Shown here piece by piece: positions 63,663 through 64,000 of a stretch of 64,000 nt of DNA. The DNA is from Bordetella parapertussis. GTDB lineage: Bacteria; Pseudomonadota; Gammaproteobacteria; Burkholderiales; Burkholderiaceae_A. Where the stretch lies: contig CAMAXF010000008.1 of the NCBI GenBank assembly GCA_945862305.1, positions 1-64,000 on the forward strand, given 5' to 3'. A program made the position numbers and the translations under genes. The first letter of the stretch is position 1; the number at the start of each line of letters is the position of its first letter. A model generated the notes under the pieces. The model was not told the DNA's origin. It searched no databases and saw only the letters and a program-made list of their open reading frames with translations.

Positions 63663-64000
63663 ATGCAGACAGCCGTCTACCCAGGGACCTTCGATCCCTT
63701 CACCCGTGGCCACGAGGATTTGGTGCGCCGCGGTGCCAAGCTCTTCGACCGCCTGGTGGTGGGTGTGGCCGACAGCCGATCCAAGCACCCGTTCTTTAGC
63801 CTGAGCGAGCGCTGTGAGATTGCCCAGGAAATTCTGAGCCACTACCCGAATGTTGAGGTGCGCCCGTTTGAAGGCCTGCTGAAAGACTTTGTCCGTGAGC
63901 TCGATGCCAACGTGATCATTCGTGGGCTGAGGGCTGTGTCCGATTTTGAGTATGAGTTTCAGATGGCCGGCATGAACCGATACCTCATGCCAGACGTGGA
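63663..64000 (+). CDS. coaD: Phosphopantetheine adenylyltransferase (5' part, cut by window end)
   Basis: The first 112 codons of coaD are present and the frame is open to the end of the window. The nucleotidyltransferase motif ([15 protein letters not shown], containing the HxGH-type site T-R-G-H) and [14 protein letters not shown] fix the family. It adenylates phosphopantetheine in CoA synthesis. It normally lies directly after rsmD; here it follows rpoH. Confidence 0.94.
   Translation, partial: MQTAVYPGTFDPFTRGHEDLVRRGAKLFDRLVVGVADSRSKHPFFSLSERCEIAQEILSHYPNVEVRPFEGLLKDFVRELDANVIIRGLRAVSDFEYEFQMAGMNRYLMPDV

Noticed and set aside
1..64000. CRISPR array, insertion sequence, prophage or toxin-antitoxin island
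   Set aside because: No regularly spaced repeats, transposase or integrase motifs, or att-like duplications were found. The two tRNA genes have no integrase or repeat of their 3' end nearby.

Overview
The window is a gene-dense, high-GC stretch of a bacterial chromosome. Gene content and order point to a betaproteobacterium of the order Burkholderiales: kdsD-kdsC-lptCAB-rpoN-hpf-ptsN-hprK-rapZ-mutY-mutM-TPR-lolB-ispE-tRNA-Gln-prs-rplY-pth-ychF, mlaFEDACB-ABC-ibaG-murA-hisG, hisE-hinT-tatABC-htrA-petABC-sspAB, and ubiE-Tim44-ubiJ. Almost every gene is a recognisable housekeeping gene. I see no rRNA, CRISPR array, insertion sequence or prophage. There are two tRNA genes (Thr-TGT and Gln-TTG).

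Layout. 1-5.4 kb: a small secreted Cys protein, panE, bioY, a 2-hydroxyacid dehydrogenase divergent from rlmH, an odd 281-base gap with inverted repeats, an MBL hydrolase and a DUF2189 membrane protein. 5.4-8.3 kb: ubiquinone genes ubiE and ubiJ with a Tim44-like protein and a DUF971 protein. 8.3-16.8 kb: phoB-phoR, a 1328-residue FAD/Fe-S oxidoreductase, ilvA and an orphan response regulator. 16.8-20.4 kb: hemA-prfA-prmC-grxD. 20.4-27.8 kb: tRNA-Thr, sspB, sspA, the cytochrome bc1 operon petABC, an HtrA protease, tatABC and hinT. 27.8-34.3 kb: histidine biosynthesis. 34.3-40.5 kb: murA, ibaG, an ABC ATPase and the complete Mla lipid-transport system. 40.5-48 kb: Kdo and LPS transport genes, rpoN and nitrogen-PTS/RapZ regulators. 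48-55.9 kb: mutY, mutM, TPR, lolB, ispE, tRNA-Gln, prs, rplY, pth, ychF. 55.9-64 kb: rsmD, two M16 peptidases, ftsY, a basic amino acid decarboxylase, rpoH and the start of coaD.

How the genes work together. Most of the centre is envelope biogenesis: Mla retrograde phospholipid transport, LPS precursor and transport genes, MurA, LolB, Tat export and the bc1 complex it serves. Histidine biosynthesis is almost complete. Its short-form HisG implies a hisZ elsewhere.

Most interesting observations. (1) At least a dozen transcription units have a -10-like hexamer ending only 6-10 bases before the start codon and no Shine-Dalgarno, which predicts leaderless mRNAs; in two divergent pairs the -10 elements overlap on opposite strands. 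(2) phoB has a textbook Pho box placed correctly before its -10. (3) rpoH has a near-perfect CIRCE operator, which predicts HrcA control of sigma-32. (4) hisC lies in its usual place in the his cluster but antiparallel, and encodes the HisC2-type paralogue. (5) The rsmD-to-rpoH block is inverted relative to the usual rsmD-coaD order. (6) The YadG-like ATPase lacks its usual permease partner and ubiJ lacks its usual ubiB neighbour.
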